Assembly (NCBI GenBank): GCA_031423755.1 | Contig: JANPGC010000077.1 | Coordinates: 1 to 17,073, forward strand | Length of the DNA: 17,073 bases | Direction of reading: 5' to 3' | DNA from: JANMEX01 sp031423755 | GTDB lineage: Bacteria > Pseudomonadota > Alphaproteobacteria > Rhizobiales > Rhizobiaceae | In this document: piece by piece, positions 8,238 through 14,627 of the stretch | Position numbering within the stretch: the first letter of the stretch is position 1 | Layout of the letters: each line of letters starts with the position of its first letter | Program-made: the position numbers and the translations under genes | The notes under the pieces: generated by a model | Told to the model about the DNA's origin: nothing | Database searches by the model: none | What the model saw: only the letters and a program-made list of their open reading frames with translations

Positions 8238-8975
8238 TCACGTGCGGACCTCCTCGTCCGCCAGGAACGCTTGCGCGCCCGAGAGCAAGTCGGTGACCTC
8301 ATCGTCTTGCACGCCCAGCGACTCAAAGTGCGCGGCGATGTTTTCGATGTATTGCAGGCTCGTGCCGAGAAAACCCCGGCCTGTCGCAATGCAACGGATC
8401 TGCTCGGACCTTGTCATGTCGGGGCGGATGTACTCCGACTCCCTGTTGGCAATGACCATAAGCGCTTCAACCTCGCCCAGTCCCGTTGAAACCGTCGAAA
8501 ATTGCGGCTTGTAGGAAAATGCCAGCAGTTCGCGCCTCCAGAACACGCCCGATTCTGCTTCGATGGCCTCTTGCGCTATGCGGAAGACAAGCCCGTCGCA
8601 TCCCGGGCCTTGGTCGAGCGCGGCCATCAGGCCCGGCGTGTCCGGACTGCCGCGCGCGCCGAATGTGTCTCTCAGGATGAAGCGCCGCGAGTATCCGCTC
8701 ACGTGGCCGCGCCGCACTTCAGCAAACTTGAATCCCGGATCCCACATCAGCGAGCCGTAGGCGAAAATCCAGAGGTCGTGCCCAAAACGGTCATGGAGAA
8801 ATGCCTGCCGTTCAGCTTCGATCTCATCCTCTCCGCGCCGCCAGCCGTCGGCCAGGCCAAGTTCCTTCATCCGCGCGTCAAGGTCTGACGGCTTGAAATT
8901 GCGGAAGAAGGATGTCTCGGGGTCGGTGATCAAAGCGCGCAACGCAGGGTGATGTGTGAAGGGATCATCGCTCAT
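8238..8975 (-). CDS. ChaC-like gamma-glutamylcyclotransferase
   Basis: Predicted to cleave glutathione or related gamma-glutamyl compounds into 5-oxoproline and the remaining peptide, in the cytoplasm; 245 residues. The glycine-rich substrate loop is FAYGSLMW with Tyr73-Gly74-Ser75. It is followed by the family run VRRGHVSGYSRRFIL, GSPDTPGLMAALDQGPGCDG and ESGVFWRREL, where Glu141 or Glu149 should supply the catalytic carboxylate. The first 65 residues form an extra N-terminal stretch (MSDDPFTHHPALRALITDPE and on), as in many proteobacterial ChaC homologues. The ribosome site before 8975 is weak. Likely first gene of a pair with the downstream decarboxylase, and 50 bases after the stop of the secreted-protein gene. 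Confidence 0.88.
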   Translation of the reverse strand: MSDDPFTHHPALRALITDPETSFFRNFKPSDLDARMKELGLADGWRRGEDEIEAERQAFLHDRFGHDLWIFAYGSLMWDPGFKFAEVRRGHVSGYSRRFILRDTFGARGSPDTPGLMAALDQGPGCDGLVFRIAQEAIEAESGVFWRRELLAFSYKPQFSTVSTGLGEVEALMVIANRESEYIRPDMTRSEQIRCIATGRGFLGTSLQYIENIAAHFESLGVQDDEVTDLLSGAQAFLADEEVRT

Positions 8976-9025
8976 GTGGCTGTGCTGCCGAAAGTTGGTG
9001 CGGTCGCATGTCAGATATCATAGTT

Positions 9026-9511
9026 TCACTGCGCCTTGTCGTCAGCATTGATCTTTTCGTTCAGCAATTGGGTGGCGATGATGCCGGTGTCGAAATCCAT
9101 GCCGGAGAACAGCGCCGTTCCGTCAGCCTTGGTCCAGCATACAGCCCGCGCGTCGTAGCGCTTGCACACCGCGCCTTCGCCCTCAAATCCAAGCTCGGCA
9201 GCGACCTCGGCGGCATAGGCCTGCCTGTCGGCGTCCGATGGTTCAAGGCGCTGGATGTAATAGATGCGGTCCTTGTCGCTGGATGTTGCGGTGATGACGT
9301 GCTTGCCGTTGACGCAGGTGAGATAGGGCGCAGGCTGCCACAATGTCGGGCAACGACCTTCCAGCAATGCCGCCGCTTCCGCGCCAGTCATGCCAATCTG
9401 CGGCCAGACACGAGATTGAGCCGATGCTTCGGTTGTTGTCTGAACGGACATGACAGCCAGACTTGCGGTGGCAAAAATGCTTGCTCGGGCGCTGCTGAAC
9501 CTGGATGCCAT
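9026..9511 (-). CDS. Secreted four-cysteine protein of unknown function
   Basis: 161 residues. I chose the ATG at 9511 because GAGGAA lies at 9519-9524 with proper spacing, and because this start gives a signal peptide: a short basic N-terminus, a hydrophobic core near residues 12-23 and an AxA site at 29-31 (ASA then Q). An in-frame ATG at 9574 would put 21 unrelated residues in front. The mature part has four cysteines (54, 66, 116, 125), which would allow two disulfides in the periplasm, and motifs EGRCPTLWQPAPYLTC and AVCKRYDARAVCWTKADG. I recognise no catalytic domain. It is probably a small periplasmic protein, possibly a binding or inhibitor fold. It is co-directional with its neighbours but separated by 130 bases from the upstream gene. 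Confidence 0.7.
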   Translation of the reverse strand: MASRFSSARASIFATASLAVMSVQTTTEASAQSRVWPQIGMTGAEAAALLEGRCPTLWQPAPYLTCVNGKHVITATSSDKDRIYYIQRLEPSDADRQAYAAEVAAELGFEGEGAVCKRYDARAVCWTKADGTALFSGMDFDTGIIATQLLNEKINADDKAQ

Positions 9512-9518
9512 GCCTGTG

Positions 9519-9524
9519 TTCCTC
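9519..9524 (-). promoter_or_regulatory. Ribosome binding site deciding the start of the secreted protein
   Basis: On the minus strand this reads GAGGAA, seven bases before the ATG at 9511. It supports that start over the one at 9574. A short inverted repeat, CCGGCA (9568-9573) with TGCCGG (9582-9587), lies further upstream. Confidence 0.6.
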
Positions 9525-9641
9525 AAAACCGAACTGTCCGCCGTTGAATGGCTGGGATGACAGGTTGCCGGCATCCTGTTGTGCCGGATAGGGCGAATAC
9601 GCCGCCACCCGCCTTCATCGGCGCACCACCCAGACCCGATG

Positions 9642-9974
9642 TCAACTCATCGGTGGCTTGTAACTGCCTGATGCCTTTCCTGCCATCTTCATCATGTCCA
9701 TGGCCTCTTCGGCGGTAAACAGTTTGGTGGTGACAAAGGATGAGACCGTTCCGGTCGCTGCCACGGCCATGGCTCCGGCCGCCGCCGCCATGTCGTCTTT
9801 GGCCTCCACAAGGCAGATGACGTCATATTTCCCGAAAGCGAAGAACAGGTGGTGCAATTTGCCGCCCAGTCCTTCAACAAGTTTCGCTGCCGCCGCCTTC
9901 CGGTCACTGGGATTTGCAATCATGGCTTTGACGGCTTCAGATGAATAAGACAGCTGATAAAGATAATATGACAT
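9642..9974 (-). CDS. GYD-domain protein
   Basis: 110 residues, predicted cytoplasmic, matching the GYD family of small ferredoxin-like (alpha/beta barrel type) proteins whose biochemical role is not established. Seen: YYLYQLSYSSEAVKAMIANP as first strand and helix, the glycine-rich LVEGLGGKLHHLFFAFGKYD containing the family's G-x-Y/K-Y-D turn, then VICLVEAKDDMAAAAGAMAV, and a helix with EEAMDMMKMAGKA. The ATG at 9974 is fixed by GGGAGGAC on the minus strand at 9981-9988; a longer in-frame start at 10007 is not needed. It lies 158 bases beyond the LacI-family stop and 130 bases before the secreted-protein start, so it may be a single-gene unit. Confidence 0.82.
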   Translation of the reverse strand: MSYYLYQLSYSSEAVKAMIANPSDRKAAAAKLVEGLGGKLHHLFFAFGKYDVICLVEAKDDMAAAAGAMAVAATGTVSSFVTTKLFTAEEAMDMMKMAGKASGSYKPPMS

Positions 9975-9980
9975 GGCCTT

Positions 9981-9988
9981 GTCCTCCC
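9981..9988 (-). promoter_or_regulatory. Strong ribosome binding site of the GYD-domain gene
   Basis: Reads GGGAGGAC on the minus strand, six bases before the ATG at 9974. It is among the strongest sites in the window, suggesting good expression, and it rules out the longer start at 10007. Confidence 0.65.
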
Positions 9989-10132
9989 AAAAGGCAGGCC
10001 GCTCCAAACCACATTTTGCCTCCGGTGATCATGCAGTGAGGATCAGCCTGCGCGCCGCTTGAATTGCGGCAAGACGGTCGAGGCAGGGACCGCAAGGACA
10101 TGTTACCACGAATTGAGCAGCTTTGCAGCGCT

Positions 10133-11164
10133 CTATACAGGTCCGGCATTGTATGGCGAGAAAATGCCAATCCCGGACAAAAGCGATGCGTTGCGCTGCG
10201 GCTGTGACCGGTTGCGTTCGAGCAGCAACCGGCAGACATTTCGGATATCGGCCCTCAGATCATGGTGCAGCACAAAGTTGATGCGCCTGTTGGCGAGAAG
10301 TGCGCGGTTGTCAGAATCCAGGTCGTGAGCGATAAAGACACGGCATTGACGCTTTGCGCTGTCAAACGCCTTGAGCACTGAGCGGTTCGCCCCGCCAACC
10401 GAGTACACTGCGCATATGCCCGGATGCGCCGCCAGCGCCGCAGACACCAGTGTGCCGGTCTGCTCATCGCGCCCGAAGCCCTCGGAAATTTCTACCATCG
10501 ATATGCCGTTACCGTTGTCCAGCAATGCGTTGCGAAAGCCGGTCACCCTTTCTTCCTCGCCACGGAACCGCGACGAAGAGAGTGTCACCAGAACACAGCC
10601 GCCGGCTTCACCCAATGCCATGTGGACAAGATACGCTGCCGTCCGGCCCGCCGCCGCATTGTCGATCCCGGCGTAGGCGAGGCGGCTGGAATCCGGCAGG
10701 TCAGTCACCAGCGTCACGACGGGGATGCCGACTTGCGTGAGCCGTGCGACGGCGACACGCACCTCGGCCACATCCGGCGCCTTGACAACAACGCCGTCGC
10801 TGCCGCGCACACGGATACGGTCGAGATGGGCGGCGAAGCTCGCGTGATCCATGCGCTCGGCGCTTTGGAACCGCATGCGGAACATGTTCGGGTAAAAGGT
10901 GCCCGCTTCGCGCTCGAAAGCCGATCGAACTTCGTTCGAAAACCGCTCGGGTGCCTCAATGACAATGTCGATCACAGATGTTTTGCCGCCGCGCGCCAGA
11001 TTGGCTTCCTGCCCTTCCAGTTCGCGCACCGCCGCCTCGACACGCGCCGACGTCTGGCCGCGCACGCCGGTCCTGCCGTTCAACACGCGGTCCACCGTCG
11101 CTGTGCTGAGGCCTGCCTGGAAGGCGATGTCCTTGACGAGAAAACGGTGCGGCACGCTGGGCAT
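10133..11164 (-). CDS. LacI-family transcriptional regulator
   Basis: 343 residues. The N-terminal helix-turn-helix is FLVKDIAFQAGLSTATVDRV followed by LNGRTGVR, the variant LacI headpiece with VDRVLNGR. From about residue 60 a periplasmic-binding-protein-like effector domain follows: SVIDIVIEAPERFSNEVRSA, a first lobe ending GVVVKAPDVAEVRVAV, IPVVTLVTDLPDSSRLAYAG, then AAYLVHMALGEAGGCVLVTL, AVYSVGGANRSVLKAF and VFIAHDLDSDNRALLANRRI. This is the fold that binds sugars or small metabolites. I took the ATG at 11164; a TTG at 11194 would add ten residues without a ribosome site. It is divergent from the dioxygenase/dehydrogenase unit across 90 bases, so it probably controls that unit and itself. 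Confidence 0.9.
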   Translation of the reverse strand: MPSVPHRFLVKDIAFQAGLSTATVDRVLNGRTGVRGQTSARVEAAVRELEGQEANLARGGKTSVIDIVIEAPERFSNEVRSAFEREAGTFYPNMFRMRFQSAERMDHASFAAHLDRIRVRGSDGVVVKAPDVAEVRVAVARLTQVGIPVVTLVTDLPDSSRLAYAGIDNAAAGRTAAYLVHMALGEAGGCVLVTLSSSRFRGEEERVTGFRNALLDNGNGISMVEISEGFGRDEQTGTLVSAALAAHPGICAVYSVGGANRSVLKAFDSAKRQCRVFIAHDLDSDNRALLANRRINFVLHHDLRADIRNVCRLLLERNRSQPQRNASLLSGIGIFSPYNAGPV

Positions 11165-11254
11165 TCCTGATGGATTTTTGATGGATAATGGCAATAGCAG
11201 ATAAGGAAGGTTGGGTTAAGCTGTTCTCACAATTCACCCATCGGAGGAATGGCC
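11165..11254. promoter_or_regulatory. Divergent promoter/operator region with an 8-bp direct repeat
   Basis: These 90 bases must hold the promoters of both the LacI-family gene and the dioxygenase gene. TGATGGAT occurs at 11168-11175 and again at 11179-11186, start-to-start distance 11 bases, about one helical turn. It is therefore a candidate binding site placed directly at the regulator's start. I see no good classical LacI-type palindrome. Confidence 0.4.
11243..11247 (+). promoter_or_regulatory. Ribosome binding site deciding the dioxygenase start
   Basis: GGAGG lies one base before an ATG at 11249 but seven bases before the ATG at 11255. Only the second spacing is favourable, so 11255 is preferred. 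Confidence 0.6.
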
Positions 11255-12442
11255 ATGAAGACCGACAACGCATCTGTGCGCCGCACTGCCAAGATTTTTC
11301 TCAAGGCCGATGAATGTGACATCGCCGACCTTGCCGCTCTGACGAGCAGGAGTGTCAACAAGACTGACTATCCGTTTGCAGCGGATGTCCAGAAGAATGT
11401 CTTGATCTATGATTGCCATTCAATCCGCGCCGCCATCACAGAACCGGAGACGCGCAAGGCGGTCATGGCCGAATGGGCGGATGCCTTTGCCGAAGGTCCG
11501 GGCGTGATTGTGCTCAAGCGTGCTGAAACCGATCTGGCAATGATCGACAGGGCGAGCGATATCTTTCGCGACATTATTACCGAGCAGCATCGCACAAACT
11601 CCGGCGGCGGCGATCATTTTGCCAAGCCGGGCGCCAATGACCGGATATGGAACTCGCTTGAGAAACATTGCCTGAAGGACCCGGAGAATTTTGCGCAATA
11701 TTACGCAAACGAGATGCTGGCACTGGTCAGCGAGGCTTGGCTTGGACCCTTTTACCAAATGACGGCGCAGCTGAATGTCGTCAATCCGGGCGGCGCGGCG
11801 CAGTCTCCTCACCGGGATTATCATCTTGGCTTCCAGTCGGCGGACGATGTTATGCGCTATCCGCGCGCCGTGCATTTGTTCTCGCCGATGCTGACGCTGC
11901 AGGGCGCGATCGCCCATGTCGATGCTCCGATGGAGACCGGGCCGACACTGCTGCTGCCGTTCAGCCAGACGTATGACGCCGGGTATCTGGCGACAGGCCG
12001 CGCGGAGTTCCGCGACTTTTTCCTTGAGCATCATGTGCAGTTGCCGCTCGAAAAAGGCGACATGCTGTTCTTTTCGCCAGCGCTGTTCCATGCGGCAGGG
12101 ACCAACCGCTCGGCAGACGTCAAACGCATGGTCAATCTTTTCCAGGTCTCATCTGCCTATGGCCGGGCAATGGAAAGCATTGACCGGGTGGCGATGTCAA
12201 AGGCGCTCTATCCGGCGCTGCTCAAGGCCAAGTCGTCCATGAGCGCGGGCCAGATCGCCGCGGCGATTGCATCTTGCGCTGAGGGCTATCCGTTCCCGAC
12301 CAATCTCGACCGCGACCCGCCGCTTGGCGGACTTGCGCCGAAGAGCCAGGCGATCCTGTTCAAGGAATCGCTGGAGGCCGGACTTGATGCGAGCGCTTTT
12401 AATGCCGCACTTGACGCACAGGCGGCGAAGCGGATTTCGTAG
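11255..12442 (+). CDS. Phytanoyl-CoA dioxygenase-like Fe(II)/2-oxoglutarate oxygenase
   Basis: 395 residues, predicted cytoplasmic. Members of the PhyH family hydroxylate a small substrate using O2, Fe(II) and 2-oxoglutarate. The expected metal ligands are visible: His186 and Asp188 in PHRDYHLGF, and His279 in ALFHAAGTNRS; Arg285 or Arg291 just after is in place to bind 2-oxoglutarate. VDAPMETGPTLLLPFSQTYD is the typical strand region between them. About 170 residues precede the core, starting TDNASVRRTAKIFLKADECD. The gene is first of a two-gene unit with the dehydrogenase, 24 bases apart, and is divergent from the LacI-family regulator. The context suggests catabolism of a sugar, polyol or similar compound, an inference; no phytanoyl-CoA role is implied. 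Confidence 0.85.
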   Translation: MKTDNASVRRTAKIFLKADECDIADLAALTSRSVNKTDYPFAADVQKNVLIYDCHSIRAAITEPETRKAVMAEWADAFAEGPGVIVLKRAETDLAMIDRASDIFRDIITEQHRTNSGGGDHFAKPGANDRIWNSLEKHCLKDPENFAQYYANEMLALVSEAWLGPFYQMTAQLNVVNPGGAAQSPHRDYHLGFQSADDVMRYPRAVHLFSPMLTLQGAIAHVDAPMETGPTLLLPFSQTYDAGYLATGRAEFRDFFLEHHVQLPLEKGDMLFFSPALFHAAGTNRSADVKRMVNLFQVSSAYGRAMESIDRVAMSKALYPALLKAKSSMSAGQIAAAIASCAEGYPFPTNLDRDPPLGGLAPKSQAILFKESLEAGLDASAFNAALDAQAAKRIS

Positions 12443-12453
12443 TCGGGCGATCC

Positions 12454-12460
12454 GGGAGGA
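12454..12460 (+). promoter_or_regulatory. Ribosome binding site deciding the SDR start
   Basis: GGGAGGA abuts the ATG at 12461 and lies six bases before the ATG at 12467. Only the second is spaced well. The arrangement copies that of the upstream gene (GGAGGAATGnnCATGAA in both). Confidence 0.6.
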
Positions 12461-12466
12461 ATGATC

Positions 12467-13276
12467 ATGAATGGACTGAAAGGCAAGATCGCCATTGTCA
12501 CCGGCAGCACACAGGGGCTTGGTGCGGCGATTGCAACACTGTTTGCACAGCGCGGCGCGGCCGGGCTGGTGATCTGCGGGCGCAATGCGGACAAGGGCAA
12601 TGCAGTGTCCAAAGCGATCAAGACAGAGACCGGCGTCGAGACCGTGTTTGTGCAGGGCGATCTTGGCACAGTTGCCGATTGCCGCAACATTGTCGGCGTC
12701 TGCGACCGGGTGTTCGGCAAGGTGGACATTCTCATCAATGCCGCGGCCATCACTGATCGCGGCAGCATTCTCGACACATCGCCGGAATTGTTTGACCAGA
12801 TGTTCGCGGTCAATGTGCGGGCGCCGTTCTTTCTGATGCAGGAGACTGTCAGACTGATGCGGCGCGAGAAGACGGAAGGCGCGATTGTGAACATCGGCTC
12901 GATGTCAGCGATGGGCGGTCAGCCGTTCATTGCCGCCTACTGCGCGTCAAAGGGTGCGCTCGAGACGCTGACGCGCAACACGGCTTATGCACTGCTGCGC
13001 AACCGTATTCGCGTCAACCAGCTCAACATCGGCTGGATGTCTTCGGAAGGTGAAGACCGGATTCAGCGCGAATATCACAACGCCGATCCAGACTGGCTCG
13101 CCAAGGCTGCGGCCGCGCAGCCGTTCGGTCGACTTGTCGATCCGCAGGAGGTGGCGCGTGCTTGCGCCTATCTGGCATCGGACGAATCCGGCCTGATGAC
13201 GGGCTCGGCCATCAATTTCGACCAGTCCGTCTGGGGTGCCTACGACGGTTCGCCGCATCCTGAAAAGCCTTTGTAG
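12467..13276 (+). CDS. Short-chain dehydrogenase/reductase (SDR family)
   Basis: 269 residues, classical SDR, an NAD(P)-dependent oxidoreductase of alcohols and ketones in the cytoplasm. The Rossmann cofactor motif is TGSTQGLG at residues 12-19, the NAA motif is in ILINAAAITD, and the catalytic set is Ser145 (in IGSMSAMGG), Tyr158 and Lys162 (YCASK). The basic residues CGRNADK after the second strand would favour NADP, but this is weak evidence. The C-terminal part includes AKAAAAQPFGRLVDPQEVAR and LASDESGLMTGSAINFDQSV, standard for the family. It follows the 2-oxoglutarate oxygenase by 24 bases and is probably translated from the same mRNA; the two may act in sequence, hydroxylation then oxidation. 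Confidence 0.92.
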   Translation: MNGLKGKIAIVTGSTQGLGAAIATLFAQRGAAGLVICGRNADKGNAVSKAIKTETGVETVFVQGDLGTVADCRNIVGVCDRVFGKVDILINAAAITDRGSILDTSPELFDQMFAVNVRAPFFLMQETVRLMRREKTEGAIVNIGSMSAMGGQPFIAAYCASKGALETLTRNTAYALLRNRIRVNQLNIGWMSSEGEDRIQREYHNADPDWLAKAAAAQPFGRLVDPQEVARACAYLASDESGLMTGSAINFDQSVWGAYDGSPHPEKPL

Positions 13277-13334
13277 ACATGGATTTCCCGCGGCTTCATT
13301 GCCAAGCATTCCGGCGGTCATTATTCACAGCGGT

Positions 13335-13655
13335 ATGAAGCATTTCCGATTCGCCCTTATTTTGTCGGCCGCACTCTCCGCCTGCCAGTCTGTTGCCACG
13401 ACCGGGCTTGAGCCGGACACATTCAAACTGCCGCCGCAGTCGCGCTACACGTGCGATGGCGGCGAGGCTTTGGGCATTGTCAACAAGGGCAGTCTGGTCA
13501 CGGTCACGCGCGGCAATGGCTCTACCATTGATCTTCCGGCGGTGGAGGCTGGTTCGTCTTCACGTTTTTCAGCTGGGCAGGTTGCGCTGGTGTTTGATGG
13601 CCGCAATGCCTTGCTGATGGATACTGGCAAGCCGCCGCTGGAATGCAGACGATAA
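13335..13655 (+). CDS. MliC-like lipoprotein (possible lysozyme inhibitor)
   Basis: 106 residues. The N-terminus is a lipoprotein signal peptide, MKHFRFALILSAALSAC, with lipobox LSAC and the lipidated Cys17. The mature part resembles the MliC/PliC fold: SRYTCDGGEALGIV at its start, a central TIDLPAVEAGSSSRFSAG, then VALVFDGRNALLM and a final PPLEC, with Cys40 and Cys104 able to pair. Family members protect the cell wall by inhibiting C-type lysozyme from the periplasm or outer membrane. The longer frame from 13236 overlaps the SDR gene and is not the start. No good ribosome site is visible before 13335. The family call is from motif spacing by eye and moderately sure. Confidence 0.68.
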   Translation: MKHFRFALILSAALSACQSVATTGLEPDTFKLPPQSRYTCDGGEALGIVNKGSLVTVTRGNGSTIDLPAVEAGSSSRFSAGQVALVFDGRNALLMDTGKPPLECRR

Positions 13656-13695
13656 AACACTTGGCATGCGACGAATAGACCGCAAGTTAAATCGG

Positions 13696-13724
13696 TTGAT
13701 ATTCGACTTCACCTTTCTAGCTAT
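13696..13724 (+). promoter_or_regulatory. Candidate promoter of the sdh operon
   Basis: TTGATA at 13696-13701 and TAGCTA at 13718-13723 (spacer 16), or AGCTAT at 13719-13724 (spacer 17), are a plausible -35/-10 pair about 95 bases before the sdhC ATG. Both hexamers are imperfect. No terminator is evident between the MliC-like gene and here, so read-through is also possible. Confidence 0.3.
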
Positions 13725-13816
13725 TGACCGACAGTGCGCTGCACTGCAAAACCACTTTTGAGACTTGGAGCGGCATCGTTGCGCTGCAAAAGCTCACGGG
13801 GGTCAAAAGGGACAGA

Positions 13817-14212
13817 ATGTCTTCGCAAACCAAAAGCAACCGGCCGCTTTCGCCGCATTTGTCGATCTACAAGCCAATCCCGACCATGGTCATGTCGATT
13901 GCTCACCGCATCACCGGAGTGGCGCTTTATTTCGGGACCATTCTGGTCGCATGGTGGCTGATCGCTGCGGCAACGAGCGAGACTTATTTTGATCTTGTGC
14001 AGGCCTTCATGGGCGCATGGTTCGGGCGGCTGATCCTGTTTGGCTTCACCTTTGCCTTGATGCATCACATGCTCGGCGGCATCCGCCACCTGATCTGGGA
14101 TACAGGCCGCCTGTTCGACAAGCATATGGCGACAAAACTTGCGTGGGCCAATCTTGGCGGCTCGGTCATTTTGACGATCCTGATCTGGATCGTCGGCTAC
14201 GCGGTGCGGTGA
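13817..14212 (+). CDS. sdhC: Succinate dehydrogenase cytochrome b556 subunit
   Basis: 131 residues, one of two membrane anchors of complex II, binding heme b and ubiquinone. The signature RPLSPHLSIYKP is at residues 9-20, followed by SIAHRITG with Ser27 and Arg31, which match the quinone-site residues known in E. coli SdhC. His83/His84 in ALMHHMLGGIRHLIWDTG fit the heme ligand position. Three hydrophobic segments are visible. The ATG at 13817 has AGGGA four bases upstream; an in-frame ATG at 13724 would add an N-terminus unlike the family. sdhD starts ten bases after the stop. Confidence 0.94.
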   Translation: MSSQTKSNRPLSPHLSIYKPIPTMVMSIAHRITGVALYFGTILVAWWLIAAATSETYFDLVQAFMGAWFGRLILFGFTFALMHHMLGGIRHLIWDTGRLFDKHMATKLAWANLGGSVILTILIWIVGYAVR

Positions 14213-14222
14213 GGAGAGACAG

Positions 14223-14621
14223 ATGACCGATTTCCGTACTCCTGATTTCCGAACTCCTGCCAAACGCGTCCGCGGCTACGGCTCAGCCAAGGAAGGCACC
14301 ACGCATTTCTGGCGACAGCGCATGACGGCGCTGGCCAACATTCCGCTGCTGTTGTTTTTCATCGGTTTTATCGTTTCGCTCAATGGCGCAAGCCAGACCG
14401 AGGTGATCGCTGCCGTGTCGCATCCGGTGACGGCGATGGCGCTGATTGCGGTGCTCGGCTCGGCACTTATTCACATGCGGCTCGGCATGCAGGTGGTGAT
14501 TGAAGATTATGTGCACGGCGAGGGTGCCAAGATCATTTGCCTGTTTCTCAATACGGCTTTCACGGCAGCGGTCGGCCTTTGCGCCGTGTTCGCCATTCTC
14601 AAGATCAGTTTTGGAGCCTGA
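14223..14621 (+). CDS. sdhD: Succinate dehydrogenase hydrophobic membrane anchor subunit
   Basis: 132 residues, second anchor of complex II. After a hydrophilic N-terminus come the usual GSAKEGTTHFWRQRMTALAN, then three membrane segments. His84 in SALIHMRLGMQVVIEDYVH and Asp95-Tyr96 in the same stretch correspond in spacing to the heme- and quinone-site residues of the E. coli protein. A ribosome site, GAGGAG at 14211-14216, overlaps the sdhC stop. The first 12 residues contain a duplicated DFRTP DFRTP made by a 15-base near-perfect tandem repeat (14229-14243 and 14244-14258). Confidence 0.94.
   Translation: MTDFRTPDFRTPAKRVRGYGSAKEGTTHFWRQRMTALANIPLLLFFIGFIVSLNGASQTEVIAAVSHPVTAMALIAVLGSALIHMRLGMQVVIEDYVHGEGAKIICLFLNTAFTAAVGLCAVFAILKISFGA
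14229..14258 (+). repeat. 15-base tandem duplication in the sdhD 5' end
   Basis: GATTTCCGTACTCCT and GATTTCCGAACTCCT differ at one base and repeat residues DFRTP twice, in frame. It is consistent with a recent slippage duplication in a tolerant N-terminal tail. Confidence 0.8.
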
Positions 14622-14627
14622 GCCAGC

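Noticed and set aside
10054..10070. GCCGC/GCGGC inverted repeat as terminator of the LacI-family gene
   Set aside because: Only five base pairs and no T-run on the minus strand; such repeats are expected by chance in GC-rich DNA.
10424..11170. 248-codon open frame opposite the LacI-family gene
   Set aside because: No ribosome site or recognisable domain; the regulator on the other strand has a clear helix-turn-helix and effector domain.
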